Shown: positions 1 through 11,031 of the stretch, in pieces
Layout of the letters: every line of letters begins with the position of its first letter
Position numbering within the stretch: the stretch's first letter is position 1
NCBI GenBank assembly: GCA_014377425.1
Contig: JACMPQ010000031.1
Location: 1 to 45,481, forward strand
Source: Microbacteriaceae bacterium
GTDB taxonomy: Bacteria > Actinomycetota > Actinomycetes > Actinomycetales > Microbacteriaceae
DNA length: 45,481 bases
Reading direction: 5' to 3'
The notes under the pieces: model-generated
Database searches by the model: none
What the model saw: only the letters and a program-made list of their open reading frames with translations
Told to the model about the DNA's origin: nothing
Position numbers and translations under genes: made by a program

Positions 1-199
1 ACCGCTAGAAACGGCAACCCAGTACGAGGTATTTGGCATATGACATTGTGCACGCTGTTGAGTTCTCAAGGATCGGACGCATCCCCCACCCACACCCAAA
101 GGCACAGACAAAGAAGCAAAACACGAAACTAAAATTATGTTATTTGGTAATATTGTGTTACTTTAGCAAGTTATCTTTCAATTCGCTCGCCGAGGCAAC
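1..199 (-). promoter_or_regulatory. Leader of a 16S rRNA operon (boxA region); rRNA genes lie beyond the left edge
   Basis: Read on the minus strand, positions 55-71 are CCTTGAGAACTCAACAG, the conserved boxA-like antitermination element found in actinobacterial rRNA leaders. It is followed by GTGCACAATGTC. An AT-rich tract at 120-180 precedes it. The 16S gene itself is not in the window, since its usual 5' motif is not seen before base 1. The call rests on the boxA motif plus the strong promoters just upstream (206-343). It is an inference that rRNA genes follow. Confidence 0.75.
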
Positions 200-205
200 T
201 TGACA

Positions 206-233
206 AACCTACCACTCATTTCGATGTTGTCAA
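206..233 (-). promoter_or_regulatory. rRNA operon promoter, proximal
   Basis: On the minus strand a perfect -35 TTGACA (228-233) is followed after 16 bases by TAGGTT (206-211), a -10 type common for actinobacterial rRNA promoters. It lies about 135 bases upstream of the boxA element. Confidence 0.65.
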
Positions 234-312
234 ATCGAGCGGCACCGGCGAGAAGCCGGAGGTTCACGCAATTTTGACAATTCAAAGTGAAGATTCATCC
301 GATGTGACTCCC

Positions 313-343
313 ACTATATCCCGAAGGAAACGGTTCGAGTCAA
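313..343 (-). promoter_or_regulatory. rRNA operon promoter, distal
   Basis: On the minus strand TTGACT (338-343) and TATAGT (313-318) are separated by 19 bases. The spacing is long but both hexamers are close to consensus. Together with the proximal promoter this gives the tandem arrangement expected for an rRNA operon. Confidence 0.5.
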
Positions 344-483
344 GCGACAGAGGCCGCAGGATTTAGTCCCTCTTGAAGCCGGCAAGCTCTTCCGCTTTCC
401 GAACCTTTGGGGTGACAAGTAAGAACAATACAAGTCGTGCGTGTGACGGGCAAATTACAGCGGCGACCCGGGCGTGTCAGTGG

Positions 484-1785
484 CTACTGGCCAATGAATA
501 TACCGGCGAGGGTCTTTTTTCCTCGGCGAAGCACCGCGAGGTCACCGGCGTCCAGGGATTCCAGTGTCGCCTCGGCATCCGTCACCGACACGTTGTTCAC
601 GTAGACGCCACCCTGCGCAATTGCTCGCCGAGACTCACCCAGACTCGTGGTGAGTTTTGTGTCTACGAGTAGCTGCGACACCAGAGCCGAGCGCTCAGCC
701 GTGGTGTGTGGCAATTCCCGGAGAGCGGATGCCAAGACTTCGGGGGTCAATACGGAGAGATCACCCTGACCGAATAACGCGGAGGCAGCTGAGATCGCCG
801 CAATCGTTGCCGCCTCGCCATGAACGAGGGTGGTGACATCCGTTGCCAAGGCACGTTGGGCTTCGCGCTTGAACGGCTCGGTCGCCACGTGCTCACCGAG
901 GGCCGCTATCTGCTCACGGTCGAGGAAGGTGAACACTTTGAGGCGTGCGATGACGTCACTGTCGTCACTGTTGAGCCAGAACTGGTAGAACGCATAGGGG
1001 CTGGTCATTGCCGAATCGAGCCAGACTGCGTTGCCCTCGGACTTACCAAATTTGGTGCCGTCGGAATTGGTGATCAGCGGCGTGCCGATCGCGTGCGCGC
1101 TTACACCCTCGGCTTTATGGATGAGGTCGGTACCACTGGTGAGATTGCCCCACTGGTCTGACCCCCCGGTTTGCAGTACGCAGTCGTAGTTGCGGAAGAG
1201 GTGCAAAAAGTCCATGCCCTGCAACACCTGGTAACTGAACTCGGTGAAACTGATGCCCTCCGCCGAATTAAGCCGGGCACTGACGGCATCCTTCTTCAAC
1301 ATGGTTCCGATTCGAAAATATTTGCCGATGTCGCGCAGGAAGTCGACGGCACTGAGCGGCTGAGTCCAGTCGAGGTTGTTGACCATACGCACCGCACTCT
1401 CCCCCTCGGCACTGAGGAAGCGAGTGACCTGCGAGTGGAGATAGCCCACCCACTCGGCAACGGTGTCGCGGGTGTTGAGGACTCGCTCGGCGGTCGGGCG
1501 CGGATCGCCGATCAACCCGGTGGATCCACCTACCAGGCCGAGCGGCTTGTGCCCGGCCAGCTGAAGCCGGCGCATGGTGAGCAATTGCACCAGATTGCCG
1601 AGGTGAAGACTCGCCGCGGTGGGATCGAATCCGCAGTAGAAGGTGATCGGCGGCCCGGAAAGCAGAGACTTCAGCTCGGCGGCATCGGTCGACACGTGCA
1701 CAAGACCCCGCCAAAGGAGCTCATCCCAGACATCGTCGAACGAAGAATCATTGTGCTGGAGTGCCAAAACGGCGGAGTCAGACAT
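484..1785 (-). CDS. tyrS: Tyrosine--tRNA ligase
   Basis: Cytosolic class I aminoacyl-tRNA synthetase that charges tRNA-Tyr. The 433-residue protein has the usual bacterial TyrRS length. It has a HIGH-type motif HLGN at residues 61-64 after YCGFDPTAASL, the class I KMSKS loop as KFGKS at 245-249, and the QTGGSDQWGN tyrosine pocket around 206-214. An S4 RNA-binding domain lies at the C-terminus from about residue 366 (SRRAIAQGGVYVNN). The ATG at 1783-1785 follows a TATTCT -10 element by exactly six bases and has no Shine-Dalgarno, so the mRNA is probably leaderless. It is the last gene before the rRNA promoters and lies downstream of mpg. Confidence 0.97.
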   Translation of the reverse strand: MSDSAVLALQHNDSSFDDVWDELLWRGLVHVSTDAAELKSLLSGPPITFYCGFDPTAASLHLGNLVQLLTMRRLQLAGHKPLGLVGGSTGLIGDPRPTAERVLNTRDTVAEWVGYLHSQVTRFLSAEGESAVRMVNNLDWTQPLSAVDFLRDIGKYFRIGTMLKKDAVSARLNSAEGISFTEFSYQVLQGMDFLHLFRNYDCVLQTGGSDQWGNLTSGTDLIHKAEGVSAHAIGTPLITNSDGTKFGKSEGNAVWLDSAMTSPYAFYQFWLNSDDSDVIARLKVFTFLDREQIAALGEHVATEPFKREAQRALATDVTTLVHGEAATIAAISAASALFGQGDLSVLTPEVLASALRELPHTTAERSALVSQLLVDTKLTTSLGESRRAIAQGGVYVNNVSVTDAEATLESLDAGDLAVLRRGKKTLAGIFIGQ

Positions 1786-1791
1786 GGCGCC

Positions 1792-1797
1792 AGAATA
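1792..1797 (-). promoter_or_regulatory. -10 element of tyrS, leaderless
   Basis: TATTCT ends six bases before the tyrS ATG; the predicted start of transcription is the A of ATG. No Shine-Dalgarno and no clear -35. Confidence 0.5.
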
Positions 1798-1842
1798 TCA
1801 GCGCGGATGACGCGGGCTGGGCGGTTTGTTGGAGCGGGCTCG

Positions 1843-2463
1843 TCAGCGGCGCGGGGCGTGTGGCCGGTAGGGCGAGACGGTCGGCTCCCCCGGAATCCAG
1901 AAACGCCAAGGAAAAGCCGTGCCACCGCCCGCACCGGAGACCCCGGTGCGCGGGCCGGCCTGAAACACGGGCGAGGTGGCATCCGGAAATTCGAGGCTGA
2001 GGGATGCTGCGAACAGGGGTGCGCCGAACAGGGGTGCGCCGAACAGGTCGTCGCCGTCGTTGGCGCGGGTGATCCCGAGGGGCGCGGCCAGTCGACCGGG
2101 GCCGCGGGCCAGATCGACGTCGCGCTTGGCTGAGAGCCGACGACCGCGGGCCGGCTCGAAACCGGCAACGATTTCGCCGGCTCGCAGCAGCACGGCCGAG
2201 GCTTCGCCTCGCGGAGAGCAGACCACGTTGACGCAGTGGTGCACCCCGTAGCTGACGTAGACATACAGGTGGCCGGGCTCGCCGAACATGGCTGCATTGC
2301 GCGGAGTTTCGCCGTGAAAAGCATGGGAGCCGGGATCTGAGGTACCACGGTAGGCCTCTACCTCGGTGATGCGCAGCGCTACCTTGCCAACGGAAAGAAC
2401 CGCGCCGAGCAGCTCGGGCGCAACCGCGGTTGCCGGGCGGGCGAAGAAATCACGATCGCGCAT
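1843..2463 (-). CDS. mpg: DNA-3-methyladenine glycosylase (AAG/MPG family)
   Basis: Base-excision repair enzyme that removes alkylated purines such as 3-methyladenine. The 206-residue product carries the family signature: ITEVEAYRG near residues 31-39, DPGSHAFHG, TPRNAAMFGEPGHLYVYVSYG with the conserved tyrosines, HHCVNVV, and ARGPGRL towards the C-terminus. A 15-bp tandem duplication (2011-2055) adds a repeated FGAPL segment after the core, and the tail is rich in Gly and Pro. The ATG at 2461-2463 has a TAGGCT -10 element seven bases upstream. It lies between tyrS and the 47-residue peptide gene on the same strand. Confidence 0.92.
   Translation of the reverse strand: MRDRDFFARPATAVAPELLGAVLSVGKVALRITEVEAYRGTSDPGSHAFHGETPRNAAMFGEPGHLYVYVSYGVHHCVNVVCSPRGEASAVLLRAGEIVAGFEPARGRRLSAKRDVDLARGPGRLAAPLGITRANDGDDLFGAPLFGAPLFAASLSLEFPDATSPVFQAGPRTGVSGAGGGTAFPWRFWIPGEPTVSPYRPHAPRR
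2011..2055. repeat. 15-bp tandem repeat inside mpg
   Basis: The plus-strand unit GAACAGGGGTGCGCC occurs at 2011-2025 and 2026-2040. A degenerate third copy follows at 2041-2055. In mpg this encodes repeated LFGAP-type pentapeptides without breaking the frame. Confidence 0.85.
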
Positions 2464-2470
2464 TCGGCGA

Positions 2471-2476
2471 AGCCTA
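2471..2476 (-). promoter_or_regulatory. -10 element of mpg, probably leaderless
   Basis: TAGGCT ends seven bases before the mpg ATG; no Shine-Dalgarno is visible. Confidence 0.4.
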
Positions 2477-2533
2477 GGTGACCGCGATGATGAAGCAGTT
2501 GTCGCACCGGCATCGTCGCGAGAAAAGTCTTCG

Positions 2534-2677
2534 CTAGAAAAAGTGCTTGCCGCTGACGGCGAGCACGATGCCGATGAACGCGAAGATCACCAGGCACACG
2601 CCGACAATGAGCGGCATCACCCATTTTTGCTTCGGCGGCTGGCGGCGATGCGGACGATTGGCGCCGTTGAGGGTCAT
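2534..2677 (-). CDS. Hypothetical 47-residue single-pass membrane peptide
   Basis: This small frame is not assignable to a family I recognise. It begins MTLNGANRPHRR, continues with a basic stretch (HRRQPPKQKW, residues 10-19), then one hydrophobic segment of about 20 residues (MPLIVGVCLVIFAFIGIVLA) and the tail VSGKHFF. The basic N-terminus before the helix predicts N-in topology. Codon third positions are strongly G/C, like real genes here. Its ATG overlaps the TGA of a 15-codon frame that itself starts on the ATGA overlapping the argH stop, suggesting translational coupling to argH. I see no good Shine-Dalgarno. It sits between argH and mpg. Coding status is inferred from composition, the hydrophobic segment and spacing. 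Confidence 0.6.
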   Translation of the reverse strand: MTLNGANRPHRRQPPKQKWVMPLIVGVCLVIFAFIGIVLAVSGKHFF

Positions 2678-2717
2678 GCGGGAACCGATCTGATCAGGGA
2701 GACTGCGGCGGAAATAG

Positions 2718-5406
<2,689 letters not shown>

Positions 5407-5477
5407 GTGGTGATTCTCCTTGAGGTTCGCTGACAATTTTAGGGGGCGCGGGACGCACTGGATGCGACCGGACGCGT

Positions 5478-6398
5478 CTAGTGCGCGAGCAGCCAGACCA
5501 GCAGTGCCTTCTGGGCGTGCAAGCGGTTCTCGGCCTCATCCCAGACGACACTTTGAGGACCGTCGATGACCTCGGCGGTCACCTCGTAACCGCGGTCGGC
5601 CGGGAGGCAGTGTAGGAAGAGTGCGTCGGGCACGGCCAGTGCCATCAGCTCGGGGTCGACCCGGTAGATACCGAGGTGGGTAAGGCGGTGGGCCTTCTCC
5701 TCCTCTTTACCCATCGACACCCAGGTGTCGGTGACGACGACATCCGCACCACTGACCGCGGCATCTGGGTCAGTGAATAGCGCAATCGAGCCGTGGTTTT
5801 TGACGGCAATGCGTTCAGCGTCGGCCACGACGGCCGGTAGCGGGGAGTATTCGGCAGGTGACGCGATGCGCACGTGCATGCCGGCGGTCGCCCCGGCCAG
5901 CAGGTAGGACTGCGCCATGTTGCTCGCGCCGTCACCGAGAAAGGTGATGGTGAGCCCGGCTAGTGCCCCGCGGTGCTCCCGGATGGTGAGCAGGTCGGCG
6001 AGCAATTGGCAGGGGTGGAAGTCATCCGAGAGGCCATTGATAACTGGAACAGTGGTTCCCGTCGCCATTTCTTCGAGGCCAGACTGCGCGAAGGTGCGCC
6101 AGACGATGGCCGCGACCTGCCGTTCGAGCACGCGCGCGGTGTCGGAGGCGGTTTCTTTGCCGCCGAGTTGGCTGCTGGCGGTGCTGATGATGAGCGGAAC
6201 CCCGCCCAGATCGGCAATGCCGACTGCGAACGAGACCCGCGTGCGGGTGGAGGACTTGTCGAAAATTACCGCCACGGTCTGCGGCCCGGCCAAGGGACGC
6301 GTGCCAAAACGATCACGCTTGAGCTCCAACGCGAGGTCAAGGATTTCGGCCTGCTCGGCTCCGGTGACGTCATCGTCGCGCAAAAAGTGCCGAGTCAT
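5478..6398 (-). CDS. argF: Ornithine carbamoyltransferase
   Basis: Makes citrulline from ornithine and carbamoyl phosphate. The 306-residue protein has the carbamoyl-phosphate binding motif STRTR at residues 50-54, the DDFHPCQ motif in the middle that holds carbamoyl phosphate, and [11 protein letters not shown] near the C-terminus, which is diagnostic of ornithine rather than aspartate specificity. The ATG at 6396-6398 overlaps the argD stop as ATGA, so translation is coupled. Confidence 0.96.
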   Translation of the reverse strand: MTRHFLRDDDVTGAEQAEILDLALELKRDRFGTRPLAGPQTVAVIFDKSSTRTRVSFAVGIADLGGVPLIISTASSQLGGKETASDTARVLERQVAAIVWRTFAQSGLEEMATGTTVPVINGLSDDFHPCQLLADLLTIREHRGALAGLTITFLGDGASNMAQSYLLAGATAGMHVRIASPAEYSPLPAVVADAERIAVKNHGSIALFTDPDAAVSGADVVVTDTWVSMGKEEEKAHRLTHLGIYRVDPELMALAVPDALFLHCLPADRGYEVTAEVIDGPQSVVWDEAENRLHAQKALLVWLLAH

Positions 6399-7666
6399 GA
6401 GTGTGCCTTCAGTGCTTGGGTGAACAGGTCGCGGAAGAGTTCGATTTCGGTGTCGCCGATGATGAGCGGCGGCACAATGCGAAGGCTCACGTCGTTGGGG
6501 GCGTTGATGATCAGCCCGAGCGCAAGCGCGGTGTCGCAGACGGCTGCCGCCACGGGGTGTGCGAGCCCAACGCCGATCATCAAGCCTTCGCCCCGAATGT
6601 CGATAACCAGTTCGGAGTCGATGGAGCGAATGATCTCGCGCAGCTGCTCTCCGCGGCGCTCGGCGTTCTCGATCAGCCCGGCACTCTCGATTTCCGCAAG
6701 CACCGCGTTCGCGGCGGCGGTCGCCAGCGGGTTACCACCGAAGGTGCTGCCGTGCTGGCCGGCCTGAAAGAGGCGGGATGCCGCGCCGAAGGTCACCAGT
6801 GCACCGATCGGAACACCGCCAGCGAGGCCCTTGGCGATCGCGACGGCATCCGGAATTACGCCCTGATGCTGGTACGAGAACCACTTGCCGGTGCGTCCGA
6901 TGCCGGTCTGAATTTCGTCGACGATGAGCAGCGCACCGTGCTCCGTTGTGAGCTCGCGCGCCCGCTTCAGATAGCCCTCCGGGAGGTCGATCACCCCCGC
7001 CTCACCCTTGATCGCCTCAAGGACCAGGGCGGACACGGTTTGATCCATGACGGCTTCGAGGGCCTCGATCGTGGTGTCGATGTGCTCGACCCCTCCGAGC
7101 AGAGGCTCGAATGGTTCGCGCAGAGCGGGCTTGCCGGTGAGCGACAGCGACCCCATGGTGCGACCGTGAAAGGAATTCTTGAGAGCAATGATGCGGGTGC
7201 GCGAACCGTCGCCGCGGTTGAGTCGGGCCAACTTCACCGCGGCCTCAATCGCCTCGGCACCGGAGTTGGCGAAATAGACCCGGCCCTCAGCGCCTGCGCC
7301 GGTGATGCGGCACAGGCGTTCGGCCAGTTCCAGCTGCGCCGGGGTGGCGAAATAGTTGGAGACGTGGGCGAGGGTCGCGATCTGGCGGGAAACCGCTTCG
7401 ACCAGGGCCGGATGCGCATGACCGAGCGAATTGACCGCGATTCCGGCGAGAAAATCGAGGTAGCGGGTGCCCTCGGAATTCCAGACGTAGCAGCCTTCGC
7501 CGCGCACGAGCATGTGCTGCGGCGTGGTGAGGGAGCCCATCAGCGCCTGGCCGAAGCGGTCGCGCCAGCCGTTGGTCGCGGTCGCGTCTGGAATTGCGGG
7601 GGCCGCGTTGGCCGCGGCATTCGAGGGCGCGTCGGTCAGATCGTGGGAAACAGAAATGTCGGTCAT
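6395..7666 (-). CDS. argD: Acetylornithine aminotransferase
   Basis: PLP enzyme of aminotransferase class III that converts N-acetylglutamate semialdehyde to N-acetylornithine. The chosen ATG (7664-7666) has GGAGG about nine bases upstream and overlaps the argB stop (ATGA). The product is 423 residues. Motifs include SGAEA near 135-139, FHGRTMG at 167-173, [13 protein letters not shown] at 248-260, and the Schiff-base lysine at about K279 in AIAKGLAGG. The first 35 residues are an Ala-rich, poorly conserved extension. Confidence 0.95.
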   Translation of the reverse strand: MTDISVSHDLTDAPSNAAANAAPAIPDATATNGWRDRFGQALMGSLTTPQHMLVRGEGCYVWNSEGTRYLDFLAGIAVNSLGHAHPALVEAVSRQIATLAHVSNYFATPAQLELAERLCRITGAGAEGRVYFANSGAEAIEAAVKLARLNRGDGSRTRIIALKNSFHGRTMGSLSLTGKPALREPFEPLLGGVEHIDTTIEALEAVMDQTVSALVLEAIKGEAGVIDLPEGYLKRARELTTEHGALLIVDEIQTGIGRTGKWFSYQHQGVIPDAVAIAKGLAGGVPIGALVTFGAASRLFQAGQHGSTFGGNPLATAAANAVLAEIESAGLIENAERRGEQLREIIRSIDSELVIDIRGEGLMIGVGLAHPVAAAVCDTALALGLIINAPNDVSLRIVPPLIIGDTEIELFRDLFTQALKAHS

Positions 7667-8607
7667 GCGGAAACCCTCCAGGAGTTGGGGATAACTTCGG
7701 TGCCCGCACCGCGCTGGGTGAAGACTTCGAGCAGGATGGAGTGCGGGATGCGGCCGTCGATGATTGTTGCGCCGCCCACCCCGCCGACGACCGCGTCGAG
7801 GCAGGCCGCCATTTTGGGAATCATTCCGGATTCGAGGCTCGGCAACAGAGCCGACAGCTCGTCTACGCTGATCAGGTCGACGAGAGACTCGCGGTTCGGC
7901 CAATCCCGGTAGAGACCGGCAACATCGGTGAGTACGACGAGCTTTGCGGCCCCGAGGGCGATCGCGAGGGCGCCGGCCGCGGCATCCGCGTTGACGTTTA
8001 AAGCCTGCTCGGGATCTTCGTGCGAGAGAGCGATGGAGGAAACGACGGGGATCAGCCCCTGCGCAATCGCCGCCAACACGCTGGCCGGGTTGATGCGGGT
8101 GATGTCTCCGACATGACCGAGGTCGAAAGACTCCCCGTCGATGAAAACGTTTTTGCGCTGACCGGAGAAGAGCGAGGCGGCGTCGCCGTAGATACCGACC
8201 GCGAGTGCTGCGGGACCGGAATGACGGGGCGCGGCATCGGGAACCGTGGCGTGCTCGTTGATCAGGTCGACGATCTCTTGATTGACCTCACCGGCAAGCA
8301 CCTCCCGAACGACGGTGATCGCCGCTGTCGAGGTGACCCGATAGCCGCCGCGGAACTCGCTGTCGATACCGCGCTTTTTGAGCGCGGCCGAGATCTGCGG
8401 TCCACCGCCGTGCACAACCACCGGGTGGAGCCCGGCGAACCGCAGGTAGGCCATATCTTCGGCGAAGGCGCGTTTGAGATCGTCGTTGATCATGGCGTTA
8501 CCGCCGAATTTAACGACGATGACCTTACCGGCGTAGCGCTTGAGCCAGGGCAGCGACTCAATCAGGGTTGCGGCCTTGACCGCAGCGAGCTCATGTTCGG
8601 TTGTCAT
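7663..8607 (-). CDS. argB: Acetylglutamate kinase
   Basis: Phosphorylates N-acetylglutamate, the usual arginine-feedback-controlled step. The amino-acid kinase fold is shown by KFGGNAM at residues 33-39, VVHGGGPQI at 64-72 and the C-terminal GMIPKMAACLDAV segment. It is 314 residues. The start ATG overlaps the argJ stop by one base (TGATG), giving tight coupling. Confidence 0.96.
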   Translation of the reverse strand: MTTEHELAAVKAATLIESLPWLKRYAGKVIVVKFGGNAMINDDLKRAFAEDMAYLRFAGLHPVVVHGGGPQISAALKKRGIDSEFRGGYRVTSTAAITVVREVLAGEVNQEIVDLINEHATVPDAAPRHSGPAALAVGIYGDAASLFSGQRKNVFIDGESFDLGHVGDITRINPASVLAAIAQGLIPVVSSIALSHEDPEQALNVNADAAAGALAIALGAAKLVVLTDVAGLYRDWPNRESLVDLISVDELSALLPSLESGMIPKMAACLDAVVGGVGGATIIDGRIPHSILLEVFTQRGAGTEVIPNSWRVSA

Positions 8608-9752
8608 CAGCTGGCGTAGGCGCTGTTCTCGTGCACGTAGTCGTGGGTGAGGTCGTTGGTAAGCACGGTGGCGGTCGCGTCGGCGACCTTCAAATCGATG
8701 AGCACGTGAACGGCGCGCGGTGTCAGGTCGATGAGGTCGCGGGACTCCCCCGGCTCCCCCGAACGGCAGACCATCACGCCGTTGATCGACACATCAATGT
8801 CGTAGGGATCGAACTCCGCCTGGGTAGTTCCGACGGCGGCGAGCACCCGACCCCAGTTCGGGTCGTTGCCGAAAACCGCAGCCTTGAACAGGTTGTTGCG
8901 GGCGACCGAGCGGCCGACCTCCACCGCGTCATCCTCGCTGCGCGCGCCCACGGTCTCGATCGTGATGTCGTGGCTGGCGCCCTCAGCGTCACCCTGCAAT
9001 TGCAAGGCGAGGTTGCGGCAAATTTCGATGACGGCGGCGGTGAACTCCGCCTGCGTTGGTGCGATTCCGGATGCCCCACTCGCCAATAGCGACACCTGAT
9101 CGTTGGTCGACATGCAGCCATCGGAGTCGAGGCGGTCAAACGACACCCGCGTCGCCTCGCGCAGGGCCGCATCGAGCGCGGCGGAGGGCAGGTTTGCGTC
9201 GGTGGTGATGACCACGAGCATGGTCGCAAGGCCGGGTGCCAGCATCCCGGCCCCCTTCGCCATGCCGCCGAGCGACCAACCGTCGCGGTCGACGATGGCC
9301 GTTTTGGGTCGGCTGTCGGTGGTCATGATGGCGAGTGCGGCATCCGCTCCGCCCTCTACGCTCAGGGTTGCGGCGTGAATGCCGGTGAGAAGTTTGTCGA
9401 GCGGCAGTTGATCGCCGATGAGGCCAGTGGAGCAGACCAAAACATCCCCCGCCGAGACACTCAGCTTGGCGGCGACCGCTTCGGCAGTGGCGTGCGTGAC
9501 CTGAAAACCCCGGCTTCCGGTGTAGCAATTGGCGCCACCCGAGTTGAGCACGATCGCCGAGACCACACCGTCTGCGATCACCTGCTGCGACCAGATGATC
9601 GGGTTGGCCTTGGCGCGGTTGCTGGTGAACACGACCGCGGCGGCCGTGCTCGGGCCGAGGTTTTGCACGAGGGCGAGGTCGGCGTTACCGCTGGATTTGA
9701 GGCCGATCGCGAGACCGGTGGCAGAGAAACCCTGCGGGTGTGTGACGCTCAC
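8607..9752 (-). CDS. argJ: Glutamate N-acetyltransferase (ornithine acetyltransferase)
   Basis: Transfers acetyl from acetylornithine to glutamate, making the acetyl cycle; some members also use acetyl-CoA. The proenzyme is 381 residues and self-cleaves before the catalytic threonine. The site is visible as LAPGLATML, with cleavage expected between A176 and T177. It gives alpha and beta chains of about 176 and 205 residues. The tail motif [14 protein letters not shown] is typical. The start overlaps the argC stop (ATGA). Confidence 0.96.
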   Translation of the reverse strand: MSVTHPQGFSATGLAIGLKSSGNADLALVQNLGPSTAAAVVFTSNRAKANPIIWSQQVIADGVVSAIVLNSGGANCYTGSRGFQVTHATAEAVAAKLSVSAGDVLVCSTGLIGDQLPLDKLLTGIHAATLSVEGGADAALAIMTTDSRPKTAIVDRDGWSLGGMAKGAGMLAPGLATMLVVITTDANLPSAALDAALREATRVSFDRLDSDGCMSTNDQVSLLASGASGIAPTQAEFTAAVIEICRNLALQLQGDAEGASHDITIETVGARSEDDAVEVGRSVARNNLFKAAVFGNDPNWGRVLAAVGTTQAEFDPYDIDVSINGVMVCRSGEPGESRDLIDLTPRAVHVLIDLKVADATATVLTNDLTHDYVHENSAYAS

Positions 9753-10795
9753 GGAGCGACTCCGTTCGTTGAGAGGCCGAGCGTTTCGGGGAGGCCGAGC
9801 GCGATATTGGCGGATTGAATGGCGGCGCCCGCCGTTCCCTTAACGAGGTTGTCGATCGCGGTGACCGTAATCACGCGTCCGGCGGCTCGATCGACGGCGA
9901 GCCCGATGAGCGCGGCGTTCGAGCCCACGGCATCCCCGGAGCGCGGAAACTGACCGTCTGGCAACAGGTGCACGAAGGGCTCGTGCGCGTAGGCACCCTC
10001 CCAGGCCGAGCGCACGTCATCCGCGCTGACGCCGATCGCAAGCTTCGCGGTGGAGGTGGCGAGGATGCCGCGCGACATGGGCACGAGCATCGGCGTGAAC
10101 GACACCGTGACGCCGACTCCCCCGGCCGCGGCAAGGTTTTGCCGAATTTCCGGAGTGTGGCGATGCGTGCCGCCTACGGCATATGCGCGGGCGGACCCGG
10201 CCTGCTCGCTAAAGAGGAGATCGGGAGCTAGCGTACGTCCGGCTCCCGAGGTACCGACGGCAAGGACCGCCACGATGTCGTCGGCCTCGATGACGCCGGC
10301 TCGGATGCCGGGCGCGAGCCCCAGCGTGATGGCCGTGACGTTGCATCCGGGGACTGCGATGCGGCGGGCGCCGACCAAGGCGTCGCGCTGAGCGCCGTTG
10401 CCGTCGAGCACGAGCTCGGGCAAGCCGTAGGCCCAAGCGCCGAAGTACTCGCCGCCGTAAAACTCAGCCCAGTCGGTCTCGCTGGTGAGCCGGTGATCGG
10501 CTCCGCAATCGATCACGAGGGTACCCGGGTCGAGGGTGGCGGTGATCTCGCCGGATTTGCCGTGCGGCAGGGCGAGAAAGACGATGTCGTGGCTGGCCAG
10601 GGTTTCGGCCGAGGTCTCGACGAACTTCAAATGGGCGAGAGATCGCAGGTGCGGTTGCACGGCGATGAGCGGCTGGCCGACATTACTAAAGGCGGTGACG
10701 GTGGTTACGGCAAATTCCGGATGGTCAGCGAGCAGCCGCAGCAACTCGCCTCCCGCGTAACCGCTGGCTCCGGCCACGGCGACTGAGAGAGACAT
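9749..10795 (-). CDS. argC: N-acetyl-gamma-glutamyl-phosphate reductase
   Basis: NADPH-dependent reductase of the acetylated arginine pathway. It is 348 residues, with the dinucleotide-binding motif [15 protein letters not shown] at 8-22, catalytic cysteine C151 in VPGCNVT, and the histidine motif GTHRHTPEI. It is the first enzyme gene of the operon. The ATG at 10793-10795 is preceded by AAAGGTAG. The 236 bases between it and pheT hold the predicted arginine leader peptide and hairpin. Confidence 0.96.
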   Translation of the reverse strand: MSLSVAVAGASGYAGGELLRLLADHPEFAVTTVTAFSNVGQPLIAVQPHLRSLAHLKFVETSAETLASHDIVFLALPHGKSGEITATLDPGTLVIDCGADHRLTSETDWAEFYGGEYFGAWAYGLPELVLDGNGAQRDALVGARRIAVPGCNVTAITLGLAPGIRAGVIEADDIVAVLAVGTSGAGRTLAPDLLFSEQAGSARAYAVGGTHRHTPEIRQNLAAAGGVGVTVSFTPMLVPMSRGILATSTAKLAIGVSADDVRSAWEGAYAHEPFVHLLPDGQFPRSGDAVGSNAALIGLAVDRAAGRVITVTAIDNLVKGTAGAAIQSANIALGLPETLGLSTNGVAP

Positions 10796-10834
10796 AGCTC
10801 TACCTTTTTGTTGGGAGGGACGAGGGATTGGTCC

Positions 10835-10879
10835 GGCGACACTTTGGGTTGAGCATCAGCTCAACCAAAAAGTGGCGCC
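10835..10879 (-). promoter_or_regulatory. Long hairpin in the arg operon leader (candidate attenuator)
   Basis: Perfect arms GGTTGAGC/GCTCAACC (10859-10866 with 10847-10854) enclose a four-base loop. The helix continues outward with CACTTT/AAAGTG and GGCG/CGCC, giving 18 base pairs with two small interruptions. On the minus strand the stop codon of the leader peptide (10861-10863) lies in the 5' arm. No U-tract follows, so it is not a classical intrinsic terminator. The sequence after it up to argC is C-rich and G-poor. Role inferred from position. Confidence 0.7.
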
Positions 10880-10962
10880 CCGAATCGCACGCCGGTGAGC
10901 CGACGTCGACGCTCGGTGCGTGGCTGAACGCCGTTCACCATGAAGCCGTCGAAGTTGATCAC
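10861..10962 (-). CDS. Putative arginine leader peptide of the arg operon
   Basis: A 33-codon frame starts with GTG at 10960-10962. An in-frame ATG at 10939-10941 would give 26 codons. The second half reads RTERRRRLTGVR, so four arginine codons are consecutive and six lie within twelve codons. They include CGT and CGA as well as CGC and CGG. The frame ends at TGA inside the leader hairpin. The GTG is six bases after TACGCT, the pattern of a leaderless transcript. The peptide resembles leader peptides that sense charged tRNA supply, and argC starts 65 bases after the stop. That it is translated and regulatory is inference. There is no homology claim. Confidence 0.6.
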   Translation of the reverse strand: MINFDGFMVNGVQPRTERRRRLTGVRFGAPLFG

Positions 10963-10968
10963 GCTTTG

Positions 10969-10974
10969 AGCGTA
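10969..10974 (-). promoter_or_regulatory. -10 element for the arg leader transcript
   Basis: TACGCT ends six bases before the GTG of the leader peptide. No consensus -35 is visible 16-19 bases upstream; that region is very GC-rich. Confidence 0.45.
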
Positions 10975-10981
10975 CCGCCTC

Positions 10982-11011
10982 CCCCGGGGTGTGCCGGTGC
11001 ACCACCCCCGG
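10982..11011 (-). terminator. GC-rich hairpin after pheT
   Basis: On the minus strand CCGGGGGTG (11003-11011) and CACCCCGGGG (10982-10991) form a stem of about eight pairs with one mismatch, 21 bases after the pheT stop. There is no T-tract, so termination is uncertain. Confidence 0.35.
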
Positions 11012-11031
11012 TTCGCCGCCGCGCCTCTCGC

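Noticed and set aside
373-672. 99-codon plus-strand frame near the rRNA promoters
   Set aside because: Its second half is antisense to tyrS, the first half lies in the intergenic region, and it shows no recognisable features.
6401-7912. 503-codon plus-strand open frame across argD
   Set aside because: Antisense shadow of argD; the residues match no protein pattern while argD has all its motifs.
10835-10879. Simple intrinsic terminator of pheT
   Set aside because: No U-tract on the minus strand; it lies 150 bases from the pheT stop, after a new promoter and inside the leader-peptide unit.
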